Counted from the stretch's first letter, positions 18,492 through 27,699 are shown. The stretch is 64,000 nt of DNA from Rhodopirellula sp. P2 (GCF_028768465.1 NZ_CP118225.1:2027001-2091000), one strand, 5' to 3'. The notes: generated from the letters alone by a model not told the origin. Translations and numbers: made by a program.

Positions 18492-19199
18492 TCATGCCGT
18501 CAAAGGCAGCGGCGTTTCGCCCAATCGTTTCAGGTAAGCCTGCAGTTCGGACTCGGAAATCCCCTGTTCAGAGCGATCCAGCACAATCCAGGGGCGAGCC
18601 TTGCGGATCACACCTTTTTCAAGGAATTCGCCAAACAGTCGCAGTTGCAGGTGCCCTGGGCGACGAAGATCGGTCGTGAAGGGGGCATCGGTGGGGGCCA
18701 GAAGCACCGCAATCGATCCCGTTTCGCCGTGCAGCTTGACCGTCGAGATCGGCGGGCTGCCGTCTCCCAGCGTGTCGCCTTCGTCAAAAATCACGCCACA
18801 ATCACCCAGGGCGGTGAGATCCAAGGTTGGGTGGGTGTCGAGCAGCAGGGTTTGAATCGACAGCGTGGGCTCGATCACCAACCGGGTTTCGGTGGCTTCG
18901 ACCACGCGCAAAGCCAGTCGCAGAGAACACTGGCTGTCGCCTTGCGGGAGAGTCACATTCCAGACGTCACCCCGGATCGATTGTTCCGTGGCGACGGGAA
19001 GCGTGTCGTCTCCGACCGGCAACAAGCTGACATGCAGGGACCCATCGGGGTCACCGAAGCTGATTCCATTGGAACCTCCTGCGGTGTGGCAAACCCAATC
19101 GTGACCGCCCGCATTCCAGTGCGCGGTGTAGCACTGGCCAGCGTTTTGGTCGCAGGCGGAGCCAGGTGTTGGCGCCGCGAAATCTTGAAGTTGCCACAT
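18492..19199 (-). CDS. Protein of unknown function
   Basis: A 235-residue protein from ATG with no signal peptide or membrane helix. Cys/Trp/Gly-rich start (GQCYTAHWNAGGHDWVCHTAGG), then alternating beta-strand segments and a Leu-rich C-terminus. The pattern suggests an all-beta fold, but I recognise no family. It lies 105 bases upstream of yidC on the same strand and could share its transcript. Confidence 0.68.
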   Translation of the reverse strand: MWQLQDFAAPTPGSACDQNAGQCYTAHWNAGGHDWVCHTAGGSNGISFGDPDGSLHVSLLPVGDDTLPVATEQSIRGDVWNVTLPQGDSQCSLRLALRVVEATETRLVIEPTLSIQTLLLDTHPTLDLTALGDCGVIFDEGDTLGDGSPPISTVKLHGETGSIAVLLAPTDAPFTTDLRRPGHLQLRLFGEFLEKGVIRKARPWIVLDRSEQGISESELQAYLKRLGETPLPLTA

Positions 19200-19251
19200 G
19201 GGGATCAGCTCGTTTGTTTGCTTAGGACCACCTGAACAACATGTGCCTTCG

Positions 19252-19272
19252 CGGAAGGACGCGAGCCTTCCG
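19252..19272 (-). terminator. Hairpin downstream of the peroxiredoxin gene
   Basis: Stem CGGAAGG / CCTTCCG with loop ACGCGAG, between the peroxiredoxin stop and the next minus-strand start, followed by a further hairpin CGGCTTGCGCCG. No clear T-run, so termination is only likely. Confidence 0.4.
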
Positions 19273-19333
19273 GTTCCTCACCGGGCGGCTTGCGCCGCAC
19301 CGCTAACATCGTCACTTGTCGTTCACGCGTTGC

Positions 19334-19930
19334 TTAGTTCTTGTATTCGGCGTCAAAGAACTCTTTGCTGCCTTGCACGTCGGCTTTGATTGTACGCGAG
19401 CCTTCTTGCCAATTGGCAGGGCAGACTTCGCCGTTGGTTTCAAAGAACTGAAGGGCTTTGACCATTCGCATGGCTTCGTCGACGCTCCGGCCGAGTGGCA
19501 AGTCATTGACGACTTGATGACGCACGAAGCCCTTTTGGTCGATCAAGAACAGTCCACGCAGTGCGACACCGCCGTCGAGCAGCACGTCGTAGTCACGCGA
19601 GATTTGTTTGTTCAAATCGGCGACCAAGGGGTATTCGGTCTTGCCGATGCCGCCTTCGTTGCGCGGCGTGTTGGTCCATGCCAAGTGTGTGAAGTGGCTG
19701 TCGATCGAGACGCCGATGATGTTCACGCCGAGGGCTTCGAACTCTTTCGCTCGGTCGCTGAACGCGATGATTTCGGTTGGGCAAACGAAGGTGAAGTCGA
19801 GTGGCCAGAAGAACAACAGGACGTACTTGCCCTCGTAGTCGGACAACTTGAAGTCGTCTTTGAAAGTGCCATCGGGCATGACGGCGGTGGCGGTGAAGTC
19901 AGGGGCTTTTTGGGTGACCAAAACACTCAT
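19334..19930 (-). CDS. Typical 2-Cys peroxiredoxin (AhpC/Prx1 type)
   Basis: Reduces hydrogen peroxide and organic peroxides. 198 residues, the usual length. The peroxidatic Cys50 sits in FVCPTEI and the resolving Cys170 in GEVCPANW. The GGIG motif at 93-96 corresponds to GGLG, the feature linked in this family to sensitivity to overoxidation; the matching C-terminal YF is not present (the end is DAEYKN). Cytoplasmic, no signal. No ahpF or thioredoxin reductase is adjacent, so the electron donor is elsewhere. The Dabb gene 55 bases upstream on the same strand may share the transcript. Confidence 0.95.
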   Translation of the reverse strand: MSVLVTQKAPDFTATAVMPDGTFKDDFKLSDYEGKYVLLFFWPLDFTFVCPTEIIAFSDRAKEFEALGVNIIGVSIDSHFTHLAWTNTPRNEGGIGKTEYPLVADLNKQISRDYDVLLDGGVALRGLFLIDQKGFVRHQVVNDLPLGRSVDEAMRMVKALQFFETNGEVCPANWQEGSRTIKADVQGSKEFFDAEYKN

Positions 19931-19984
19931 GGTGAAGCTTGCTTTCTAAAAAGAGTGAAACGTGATGGTGAAGGGTGGGCGGGA

Positions 19985-20305
19985 TCAGTCGCGAAGGTTC
20001 GAGTCGAAGACGCGAACTTCGGCCCAGTTGGGTTTTTGACGCTCGATGAATTCCAAGTGCCGAGGGGCGGTTTGGTAGGCATCGTGAGCGGCGCGGTTTT
20101 CGAAAACGGTGTGCAGCGCCACGTCGTAGTCCATGTTGACCGGGCGGTCGTAGTCGGGCTCGCAGCGACCCACGGCGAAGTCCACCAACCCGGGGTGGTC
20201 GTTCAGGTAGGTTTGACAATCGTCCAGCAGCGCGTTGATGGTTTCGTCGCTGCGGTCTTTGGTCGTGAAGAAGACTTGATGGGCGAGTCGAGACATGGTG
20301 CTCAC
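19985..20305 (-). CDS. Dabb-family (stress-responsive A/B barrel) protein
   Basis: A 106-residue protein with the Dabb ferredoxin-like pattern: LAHQVFFTTKDRSDETINAL, FAVGRCEPDYDRPVNMDYDV, FENRAAHDAYQTAPRHLEFI. These form small dimeric barrels; a few act as enzymes, most are unassigned. ATG at 20305 or 20296. It lies just upstream of the peroxiredoxin gene on the same strand, so a joint stress role is possible but unproven. Confidence 0.85.
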   Translation of the reverse strand: MSTMSRLAHQVFFTTKDRSDETINALLDDCQTYLNDHPGLVDFAVGRCEPDYDRPVNMDYDVALHTVFENRAAHDAYQTAPRHLEFIERQKPNWAEVRVFDSNLRD

Positions 20306-20404
20306 GAAGGATCGGAAAAAGGTCAGGAACGCTGCTTCATGGACAGGACGACGAAGCCGGCGTGGCCGAATCAGGATGGCTCGTCGGTGATTCTAGCCGC
20401 CGCA

Positions 20405-21460
20405 TCAATTGGCTTGAACCGGTCGCCCACCGCCAACAAGAGGTCGCCGCGGGGTGTACTGGCAGCAATCCTGCGGGCACACATCATGCCAAGCCCCCAG
20501 GTCACCCAAGGCAGGCTTTTCGCTCGAAACGCCCAGGCGTTCTTGGACCAAGCCGCAGATCATTTCGACAAAATCGGGGTGCGTTCCCACCGAGGAGGCT
20601 CGCGCCATTTTGATCCCGCGCTGCTGGCAGAGCTGTACGGCTTCCTCATCCAGATCGAACAGCACTTCCATGTGGTCGCTGACGAAACCAATCGGCAAGA
20701 TCACCAGCGAGTCCAGTTTCTTGGCTTCGTCCAGCTCGACGATCGCGTCCAACACGTCCGGTTCCAGCCACGGTTGCGAGGGCGGGCCGCTGCGGCTTTG
20801 GTAGACCAAGTCCCAGTCGGCTGCACCGCAGGCATTGGCAACCAAGCGACATGATTCACGCAGCTGTTTCTCGTAATCGCAGTTGTCTGCCATCCCCATT
20901 GGGATGCTGTGCGCGGTGAACAGCACTTTGGTCTCCGCCGGTGACACACCGATTGTCTGGGCTGCCTTGGAAAGGTTGTCCGACACCGCCGCGATGAATC
21001 CTGGATGGTTGAATCCCATCCGAACCTTTTCAACCAGCGGGGCTCCCTCACCGACTTCTTCACGAGCCTGGATGATGTTTTCGCGGTACTGGCGACATCC
21101 GCTGTAGCTGCTGAACATGCTGGTGAAAAAGGCCAGCGATCTTTGCTTGCCGTCTGCCTTCATCTGGCGAAGCGTGTCGGCAAAGGTCGGGTCCCAGTTG
21201 CGGTTGCCCCAGTAAATCGGCAGGTCGATCCCGTTGGCGTCAAATCGCTTTTGAAGTGCCGCGATGAGCATTCGGTTCTGCTCGTTGATCGGGCTGACGC
21301 CGCCGAAGTGTCGGTAGTGCTCCACCACTTCCATCATCCGCTCACGCGGCACGTTCTTGCCTCGCAAAACGTTTTCCAGGAACGGGATCACGTCGTCCTG
21401 GCCCTCGGGGCCGCCAAAGGACACCAGCAAAAACGAATCGTAAGGAAGCTGTTCACTCAT
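20405..21460 (-). CDS. hemH: Ferrochelatase
   Basis: Inserts ferrous iron into a porphyrin late in haem synthesis. The start is the ATG at 21460 (MSEQLPYDSFLLVSFGGPEG), giving 351 residues; the open frame up to 21604 is not family-like. Family marks are SFGGPEGQDDVIPFLENVL, the active-site His in LFTAHSIPMG, and the SRSGPPSQPWLEPDV stretch with the conserved Glu. No membrane anchor or [2Fe-2S] tail. The sequence alone does not tell whether protoporphyrin or coproporphyrin is used. No other haem gene is in the window. Confidence 0.95.
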   Translation of the reverse strand: MSEQLPYDSFLLVSFGGPEGQDDVIPFLENVLRGKNVPRERMMEVVEHYRHFGGVSPINEQNRMLIAALQKRFDANGIDLPIYWGNRNWDPTFADTLRQMKADGKQRSLAFFTSMFSSYSGCRQYRENIIQAREEVGEGAPLVEKVRMGFNHPGFIAAVSDNLSKAAQTIGVSPAETKVLFTAHSIPMGMADNCDYEKQLRESCRLVANACGAADWDLVYQSRSGPPSQPWLEPDVLDAIVELDEAKKLDSLVILPIGFVSDHMEVLFDLDEEAVQLCQQRGIKMARASSVGTHPDFVEMICGLVQERLGVSSEKPALGDLGAWHDVCPQDCCQYTPRRPLVGGGRPVQAN

Positions 21461-21499
21461 GGTGGGACGTTGATGAAAGCGGCGGGGTGGATGAGATGG

Positions 21500-21596
21500 A
21501 CGATGGTCTTCCCTGGCCGTCGACACTGATTCTGATGGCTTTGGAAAGTCGCCGGCATTGGTTTCGACGGCCTGGGAAGGCCATCGTACGGAGTGA
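21500..21596. repeat. Inverted repeat with 22-bp arms
   Basis: GATGGTCTTCCCTGGCCGTCGA near 21502 pairs with TCGACGGCCTGGGAAGGCCATC near 21573 with two mismatches, across about 50 bases. It lies between the hemH start and the end of the ACT gene, both minus strand. Confidence 0.75.
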
Positions 21597-21693
21597 TCAA
21601 CCAACTGTCGGGCGGCAGGCCATTAAGACGAAGTGTCAACTCCACCGTGGACTCGCGGTGGCGGATGGCTGGTAGACGCCAAGCCGAACCGAC

Positions 21694-22206
21694 TCAGTAG
21701 ATGTCTTGAGGCGGAAGGTTGTCCGCATCCAGGTCGTCTTCGGTGATGATCCGAAAGCCTTTTTCGCTCAGCGTTTTCATCGCCAAGTCGATGTTTTCCA
21801 CCATGATCGCGACCGCGGGTTTGCCGTGTGGACGCACGAACAAAGGGTAGGCCTGAATGATATTCAGTTCCGCTTGCAACAACGCCGTGCAAACTCGGAG
21901 CAACGGTTGGGGGCCTTCGGGAAGTTCGACACCGACCAAGTCGGATTCGATGATGGCCAGTCCAGCGCGTTCCAAAATCTCGCGACCGCGGTCCGCGTCG
22001 CTGATCAGGAAACGAACGAACGCACATTCCGCAGCATCATTGATTGACAGGGCCACAATTCGAATCCCAGTCCCCTCGAATCGACGCACGACTTCGAGCA
22101 ATTGCCCGACTCGGTTTTCGAGAAAAATAGTGAACTGACGAATCGCGGGGAATTCGCGACCGCGCATGGTTTCGAATTGCGTGTCTGCACCGGCTCCAAA
22201 GCTCAT
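21694..22206 (-). CDS. Tandem ACT-domain protein
   Basis: About 170 residues from the ATG at 22206 (another at 22167; the frame extends to 22380 with unlikely sequence). Two ACT-like modules are visible: FPAIRQFTIFLENRVGQLLE leading to GIRIVALSINDAAECAFVRF, then GPQPLLRVCTALLQAELNII leading to GKPAVAIMVENIDLAMKTL. ACT domains bind amino acids, so this is probably a free-standing amino-acid sensor. It is not next to an amino-acid enzyme here. Confidence 0.82.
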   Translation of the reverse strand: MSFGAGADTQFETMRGREFPAIRQFTIFLENRVGQLLEVVRRFEGTGIRIVALSINDAAECAFVRFLISDADRGREILERAGLAIIESDLVGVELPEGPQPLLRVCTALLQAELNIIQAYPLFVRPHGKPAVAIMVENIDLAMKTLSEKGFRIITEDDLDADNLPPQDIY

Positions 22207-22760
22207 GCTCGCAATCTCTATGTAAGCGGCAAAAAGGCGTAATCGCCGGAGTCTACCGGTCGGTTCATCGCACGGCAAACCGCCCTGGTCGTCGATTTCC
22301 TGCGGTGCACCGAACGCAGGCCAGCTTTTCAGATGCTCTGACGCGAAACGGTCATCGTCCCCAAGCGACCGCGAATGCACTGCAATGGCGTGGGATCAGG
22401 AGGTGTTCTGTTGTGAGGTGGGTGAGTCTGCCGCTGCGGAGTTTGGGAAGACGCTCTTTCCCGAGGGAAGACTCCCTGGCATTTGCGTTTGCTGATTGCG
22501 AGATTTTTAGGGGGCTGGGGGCCAGTCCGTTGGGTGCCACCCGGGAATTCGCGATCGGCGAGCGATGCCTGGGCGAAAAGAGGGTGGAATGCTTGACCCT
22601 AAGACTGAGTAGCTTCCGTGAGGGGTGCTTTCTCGTGGTCCCGCTGTCTCGTTTTCGTCGGTCCGGGCAGGTCTCAGAGGCGGGGAGCGGCGGTCGGTTG
22701 CTTATTTTTGAGCGTGTACTGACGTGCACTCTGCTGGGGTGGCTGTGCGTTCATTGCAGT

Positions 22761-22789
22761 TTGCCAAATGTGCAATGGACTGTCATAAT
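22761..22789 (+). promoter_or_regulatory. Putative sigma-70-type promoter
   Basis: TTGCCA, a 17-base spacer, then CATAAT. It is about 190 bases upstream of the small lipoprotein gene, the only strong match I saw in 22207-22976, a stretch otherwise without a convincing gene. Confidence 0.4.
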
Positions 22790-22820
22790 CAACAGGTTGG
22801 GTGTTGATTGATCGCTTTGT

Positions 22821-22841
22821 CGCTCGGACTGAGCGTTTTTT
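22821..22841 (+). terminator. Short hairpin with T-run in the leader
   Basis: CGCTC-GGACT-GAGCG followed directly by six T, downstream of the putative promoter and upstream of the lipoprotein gene. The stem is only 5 bp. It could act as a leader attenuator or a weak terminator. Confidence 0.35.
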
Positions 22842-22976
22842 CAGGCGGTGGATTTCTCTGGAGGTTGCGGCAGTGGTCGCTCTCAGCTTCGTCCGTTCTT
22901 GGACGAAGTGGGAAGTTGAGTGAAGGCTCCAGGGAGGATTTTTTTGAATGCTTGTTAAATCTATGGAGTTTAGGAT

Positions 22977-23165
22977 ATGAAGTTTTGTCTTTCGAAGTTG
23001 GCTTGCTTTGCCGTTTTGTTGACGGTGGCAACGGTGGGTGGTTGCCAGGGTTCTTCGGAGCCTGCCGCGACTTCCACCGACGAGTTGACTCAGTTCTTGA
23101 ATGACAACCCCGATCTGAAGGAGCCCAAAGAGGACGTTCCTGCATCGGACCCATCGAAACCCTGA
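22977..23165 (+). CDS. Small lipoprotein
   Basis: A 62-residue protein with a lipoprotein signal: basic start MKFCLSK, hydrophobic core, and lipobox ending VGGC. The mature part is only about 38 residues, acidic and Pro/Asp/Ser-rich (LNDNPDLKEPKEDVPASDP), probably disordered. It lies 88 bases upstream of a DUF1559 gene on the same strand. A comparable tiny lipoprotein lies beside the DUF1559 pair at 38750, although the two are not alike in sequence. Function unknown. Confidence 0.78.
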   Translation: MKFCLSKLACFAVLLTVATVGGCQGSSEPAATSTDELTQFLNDNPDLKEPKEDVPASDPSKP

Positions 23166-23253
23166 TGCTTTTGCGCGTCAGGACAGTGCGTTCTCGCTGG
23201 CGGGACCGCCGCTCATCTGCTTTTCAATTGTTTTTTAAAAGAAGGAAATTTCT

Positions 23254-24429
23254 ATGAATGCATCCAGAAGGCATCAGGGCTTCACGTTGGTGGAGTTGCT
23301 GGTGGTGATCGCGATCATTGGCGTTTTGGTCGGCTTGCTTCTGCCGGCTGTTCAGGCCGCTCGGGAAGCGGCTCGCCGAATGAGTTGCAGCAACAACTTC
23401 AAGCAACTTGGTTTGGCGATCCACAACTACCACTCGGCTTACAACGCGATGCCGAAGCATGGCTCGGGAACCTACACTCAGTATCCGCCAGACACCGGGA
23501 TCAATCCGCCCGGTGGAAACCGCTCGGACTTGTCTGCCTTGGTTGGCATGTTGCCGTTCGTTGAACAGCAAGGGTTGTGGGAAGTGATCAGCAACCCAAC
23601 CGACACGGGGTTCCAAGCGATGGGGCCGTGGCCCAATCGTCAGTTGGCGGCCCACGCTGCGGTTCCTTATGATCCTTGGTTGACCAACATTCCTACCTTT
23701 CGTTGCCCCAGCGATCCCGGGGTGGGGCTGCCCGCTCACGGACGCACGAACTATGCCGTGTGCTTGGGTGACTCGGGAACGTTGTGCGACGTTGGTGACA
23801 CCGCTGACAACGGCACCAGCCGCGGTTTGCGCGTTTACCAACAGAGTGCTTGTCGCGGGGCATTCATTCCACGGACGCAAACCAAGTTCCGCGGGATCTT
23901 GGATGGTCTGTCCAACACCATTGCGATGGGCGAAATCATCACCGACTTGGGTGACTACGACACGCGTGCTCATGCGGTCGACAGCCCCGTCGAGGTTTGG
24001 CGTGAAAACAATGCGTTGTCATGTCGGCAGTACATCGATGTGGAACGTCCTCAGTTCTGGCGGAATGATGGTTCCACACCGTTCACCGGTGATGCGGAGC
24101 AGCGACGCGGTTTCAAATGGGCGCTCGCTCGTCCGCTGTACACCGGGTTTGTCACTGTCTTGGCACCCAACGATGAGTTGTGTTTTCAAGGCAACCAAGA
24201 GCGGGAAGGCGATGTCACGCCCAGCAGTCGTCACCAAGGTGGCGTGCATGTCCTGATGTGCGATGGCGCGGTCAAGTTCATCACGGACTCGATCGAAGCC
24301 GGCAACAGCAACAGCGCTCAGGTTCGGCACGGCGGAGGTTTCTTGACGCCGGGATCGAAGTCACCGTTCGGCGTCTGGGGAGCCTTGGGGACTCGCGCGG
24401 CGAAAGAGGTCATCGATACAGAATTCTGA
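23254..24429 (+). CDS. DUF1559 protein with prepilin-like N-terminus
   Basis: 391 residues. The start RRHQGFTLVELLVVIAIIGV is a type IV prepilin signal, with cleavage expected between G and F and E at mature position 5. After AVQAAREAARRMSCSNNFKQ the DUF1559 domain continues with LGLAIHNYHSAYNAMP, GRTNYAVCLGDS, LDGLSNTIAMGE and the C-terminal SSRHQGGVHVLMCDGAVKFI. DUF1559 proteins are a large family typical of planctomycetes, presumably pseudopilin-like surface or periplasmic proteins; no role is established. AAGAAGG just before the ATG is a good ribosome site. Confidence 0.93.
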   Translation: MNASRRHQGFTLVELLVVIAIIGVLVGLLLPAVQAAREAARRMSCSNNFKQLGLAIHNYHSAYNAMPKHGSGTYTQYPPDTGINPPGGNRSDLSALVGMLPFVEQQGLWEVISNPTDTGFQAMGPWPNRQLAAHAAVPYDPWLTNIPTFRCPSDPGVGLPAHGRTNYAVCLGDSGTLCDVGDTADNGTSRGLRVYQQSACRGAFIPRTQTKFRGILDGLSNTIAMGEIITDLGDYDTRAHAVDSPVEVWRENNALSCRQYIDVERPQFWRNDGSTPFTGDAEQRRGFKWALARPLYTGFVTVLAPNDELCFQGNQEREGDVTPSSRHQGGVHVLMCDGAVKFITDSIEAGNSNSAQVRHGGGFLTPGSKSPFGVWGALGTRAAKEVIDTEF

Positions 24430-24466
24430 ATTCTGGTTGTTTGAGACCTTGGGCGACGTGGGTCGC

Positions 24467-26278
24467 TCAGGTCGGCTGGCTCTCGCGGTGAAAAGCGATC
24501 ACTGCGGTGTCGGCATTCAGATTGGGATCGTTGTCAGGTTCAATGCGTTGGCCCTTGTCAACGTCCCAGAACACTTCTTCATCGATCACGACGTTCAGTT
24601 GGCCTAGCAGGTCACGGACGTCGGCGATTGTGGGGAAGCGTCGGTTGGGCGTGTTGTGCCAATCAAAATCAAACTCGCCGGGAGCTTTCGGCGAACGCCC
24701 ATGCGTCACGTAGTGATCTCTGAGTTGGCGATAGGCAAAGTTAGGAAAGCTGATGATCGCGTGTCGCCCGACTCGTAGCATCTCGTTCAGCAATTCGACG
24801 ACGTTCTCGACTGCTTGCAGTGTTGCGTTGAGCACCACGTAGTCGAACTGGTTGTCAATGAAGGCAGGCAGTCCGTTGTTCAGGTCATAGTCGATCACAT
24901 CGATGCCTCGCATCGCGGTCGACAAGAGATTCTCTTGAGCCACCTCCACGCCCATCAGTCGCTGCCCCGGTTCAAGGTGTCGGTCGCGAATCGCGGCCAG
25001 CAATTGACCGTTGCCGCAGCCGAGATCCAGCACGCTGGCTCCCTTGGGGATGATCTCCAGGATGGATTCTTCATCCACGCTCAGCGAGGTCTCCGATGAG
25101 ACTTCGGGGCGTGTCTCCGGGTCTCGCAACCGTTCGCGAACCAGCGGTCCGTAGGTCGCGATGTCTTTTGCAATCAGGAAGGCATCGTGCCCCGCGTTGG
25201 TGGTGATCTCGGCGTAGGTGACACGTTTGTCGAGCGCCGTCAGCGCGTTGACGACCTCTCGGGATTGAGCGGGTGGGAACAACCAATCACTGCTGAAGCT
25301 GATGAGCAAGAAATCACAAGTCGCTTCGTCAAACGTTTCCATGAGCTTCAGCCGCGAACCCCCGAGATCAAAGAGATCCATCGCCATCGACAGGGTCACG
25401 TAGCTGTTGGCATCGAACCGTGTTGTGAACTTTTGGCCTTGGTGTGCCAGATACGAGCCAATGCTGAAGCGTTGTTCAAATTGCGAGGCAATCTGCCGTG
25501 GGTCATGACGGTCGGGATCGAACTTGGCCTCCATCGCTTCGACCGACAGGTACGTGATGTGACCGAGCATTCTCGCGATCGCTAGTCCGGTGTCCGGGCG
25601 TTGGTCATTGTCGTAGTACTGGCCGCCCGCGTAGTGAGGGTCCGTTTGAATGGCGTTGCGGGCGATCACATCGAATCCCAACGCTTGGCTATTCAGGCGA
25701 GGCGAGGTGGCGATCGCGATGCAGGTTTGGGCTGCGTCGGGGTGGCGGTTGATCCATTGCAGGACTTGGTGGCCTCCCAGTGACCCGCCGACGATCGCGC
25801 GCCACTGGTGGATTCCCAGGTGGTCCGCCAATCGCTTTTGGACTTCGACGATGTCGCCGATGGTGATCCGGGGAAAGTTGGCTCCGTAGGGTTTGCCATC
25901 GGGCGAGGTGGGGTCGGCGTCGCCGGGGCCGGTGCTGCCGCGACAGCCTCCCAGGACGTTCGGGCAGACGACGAAGAAGCGATCGGTGTCGATGGGCAGG
26001 CCGGGCCCGATCAAGCCGTCCCACCAACCCGGTTCGTCGTTGGGATTGTGACGTGCTGCGTGGGAGTCACCCGAGACGGCATGGCAGACCAAAACCGCAT
26101 TGGATGCGTCGTTGTTCAGCGTGCCCCAGGTTTCATAGCAGCAGCGAACCTCGGGAAGTTCGCCGCCGCGCTGCAGGGGCAGCGGTAGATCGAACGTCAC
26201 GTACTTGGCATGCGCCAAAGGAGCGTCGGTCCGCACGTCGTCGGTGCTGGACAGGTCCTCGTTGGAAGGCTTATCCAT
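24467..26278 (-). CDS. metX: Homoserine O-acetyltransferase fused to MetW methyltransferase-like domain
   Basis: 603 residues. Residues about 20-390 are MetX, which acylates homoserine from acyl-CoA: YETWGTLN, nucleophile Ser166 in GGSLGG, Asp331 in SSDWLFPP and His364 in AGHDAFL. Residues about 400-603 are MetW: a SAM-type loop VLDLGCGNGQLL at 416-427, then FPNFAYRQLRDHYVTHGRSP and WHNTPNRRFPTIADVRDL. MetW is a separate gene next to metX in many proteobacteria; here the two are one open frame with no stop or frameshift between them. metY lies 101 bases upstream on the same strand, so acylation and sulfhydrylation are probably co-expressed. Acetyl versus succinyl donor cannot be settled by eye. 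Confidence 0.94.
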   Translation of the reverse strand: MDKPSNEDLSSTDDVRTDAPLAHAKYVTFDLPLPLQRGGELPEVRCCYETWGTLNNDASNAVLVCHAVSGDSHAARHNPNDEPGWWDGLIGPGLPIDTDRFFVVCPNVLGGCRGSTGPGDADPTSPDGKPYGANFPRITIGDIVEVQKRLADHLGIHQWRAIVGGSLGGHQVLQWINRHPDAAQTCIAIATSPRLNSQALGFDVIARNAIQTDPHYAGGQYYDNDQRPDTGLAIARMLGHITYLSVEAMEAKFDPDRHDPRQIASQFEQRFSIGSYLAHQGQKFTTRFDANSYVTLSMAMDLFDLGGSRLKLMETFDEATCDFLLISFSSDWLFPPAQSREVVNALTALDKRVTYAEITTNAGHDAFLIAKDIATYGPLVRERLRDPETRPEVSSETSLSVDEESILEIIPKGASVLDLGCGNGQLLAAIRDRHLEPGQRLMGVEVAQENLLSTAMRGIDVIDYDLNNGLPAFIDNQFDYVVLNATLQAVENVVELLNEMLRVGRHAIISFPNFAYRQLRDHYVTHGRSPKAPGEFDFDWHNTPNRRFPTIADVRDLLGQLNVVIDEEVFWDVDKGQRIEPDNDPNLNADTAVIAFHRESQPT

Positions 26279-26301
26279 GGAAGTTTTGCTTTCGGTTCGC
26301 G

Positions 26302-26354
26302 GTTTCCGAAGCGATCTCCCGGAAGCATTTTCGCGGGAGATCCCCTGTTTCGGA
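26302..26354 (-). repeat. Long hairpin in the metY-metXW gap
   Basis: GATCTCCCG pairs with CGGGAGATC, extended outside by TTCCGAA/TTCGGAA. It could terminate or process the transcript between metY and metXW. I found no SAM-riboswitch-like structure here or upstream of metY. Confidence 0.55.
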
Positions 26355-26379
26355 AGCAGCGTTTCGATTGCTTCTTCGG

Positions 26380-27699
26380 CTACGCGGTGGCAACAGCAAG
26401 GGCCTGTTTCAGGTCATCGAGGATGTCATCGATGTCTTCGATGCCCACCGAAACCCGGACGTACTCGGGGCTGACACCGGCGCGTCGTTGCTCGTCTTCG
26501 GTGAGTTGCTGGTGCGTGGTGCTGGCGGGGTGAATGACCAGCGTTTTGGCATCGCCGATGTTGGCCAGGTGCGAGCAAAGTTGGCAAGCGTTGATGAACT
26601 TCTTGCCTGCTTCCATGCCGCCTTTGATACCAAACCCGAGGATCGCACCTTTGCCGTTGGGAAGGTATTTCTCGGCCAACGCGTGATGCGTGTGCGATTT
26701 CAGGCCGGGGTAATTGACCCATTCCACGGCGTCGTGAGCTTCCAAGAACTCAGCAACCTTCATCGCATTTTCGCAGTGGCGCGGCATGCGAAGGTGAAGG
26801 GTTTCGATGCCTTGCAAGAACAGGAACGCTGCGAAGGGGCTCATCGCTGCACCCGTGTCACGCAACCAGTGCGTGCGGATGTGAACGTTGTAAGCGATGT
26901 TGCCCATGCCACGCAGGTGTTCTTCGAAAACCGCACCGTGGTAGGAAGGGCTGGGGGCACAGAACTCAGGCCACTTTTCGGGTTGGTCAGCCCATTTGAA
27001 GTTGCCACTGTCGACGATGCAGCCACCGATGTGCGTGCCGTGGCCGCCCAGGAACTTGGTCGTGCTGTAGATCACGATGTCGATGCCGTGCTCGATCGGA
27101 CGCAGCAAGTAGGGCGTCATCACGGTGTTGTCGCACAGCACAGGGATTGCGCCGTGAGGTGCCGAGTGGGCGGCGTCCGCGATGGCTTTGAAGTCTGGCA
27201 CATCGTTTTTGGGGTTGCCAATGCTCTCCATGTAAACCAGTCGCGTGTTCTCATCGACCAGTTCGTGGATCTTTTCGGGGTGGTCCGGATCGAAGAAGCG
27301 AACTTCGATGCCGAGGTTCTTCAGCGTTTGCGTGAACAGTGTCCAGGTGCCGCCATACAGCGAGGTGCTGCTGATGATGTTTTGGCCGCTGTGAGCGATC
27401 GCCAGAACCGCCGCGGTGATCGCGGCTTGTCCCGATGCGAAGCACAATCCTGTGGCACCGCCGTCCAGCGCTGCGATGCGTTTTTCCAGCACATCGACCG
27501 TGGGGTTCATCAAGCGACTGTAGATGTTGCCGAATTCCGCCAAGCCAAACAGGGCGGCTGCGTGATCCGTGCTGTCGAATTGGTAGCTGGTGGTGGCGTA
27601 GATCGGCACCGCGCGGCTTTTGGTCGTGGGGTCAGCGACTTGTCCGGCGTGAAGAGCTCGGGTCGCCAGGCGATGATTTTGAGTCGGATCGGCGGACAT
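26380..27699 (-). CDS. metY: O-acetylhomoserine sulfhydrylase
   Basis: Makes homocysteine from O-acetylhomoserine and sulfide on PLP. 439 residues, the usual length. Landmarks are TRALHAGQ at the start, [31 protein letters not shown], the PLP lysine Lys215 in [11 protein letters not shown], and [12 protein letters not shown]. These match the MetY branch of the Cys/Met metabolism family. It precedes metXW on the same strand, so the two genes cover the direct sulfhydrylation route from homoserine. Confidence 0.96.
   Translation of the reverse strand: MSADPTQNHRLATRALHAGQVADPTTKSRAVPIYATTSYQFDSTDHAAALFGLAEFGNIYSRLMNPTVDVLEKRIAALDGGATGLCFASGQAAITAAVLAIAHSGQNIISSTSLYGGTWTLFTQTLKNLGIEVRFFDPDHPEKIHELVDENTRLVYMESIGNPKNDVPDFKAIADAAHSAPHGAIPVLCDNTVMTPYLLRPIEHGIDIVIYSTTKFLGGHGTHIGGCIVDSGNFKWADQPEKWPEFCAPSPSYHGAVFEEHLRGMGNIAYNVHIRTHWLRDTGAAMSPFAAFLFLQGIETLHLRMPRHCENAMKVAEFLEAHDAVEWVNYPGLKSHTHHALAEKYLPNGKGAILGFGIKGGMEAGKKFINACQLCSHLANIGDAKTLVIHPASTTHQQLTEDEQRRAGVSPEYVRVSVGIEDIDDILDDLKQALAVATA

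Noticed and set aside
19316-20854. Plus-strand frame of 512 residues
   Set aside because: It runs opposite peroxiredoxin, Dabb and ferrochelatase genes, all of which have clear motifs.
22305-22811. Plus-strand frame of 168 residues in the gap before the lipoprotein
   Set aside because: Arg/Cys/Ser-rich composition, no motif, no ribosome site. It also runs through the likely promoter.
26279-26379. SAM riboswitch controlling metXW
   Set aside because: The gap holds a simple long hairpin, and I could not find the multi-helix SAM-I core or SAM-II pseudoknot here or before metY. A covariance-model search would settle it.
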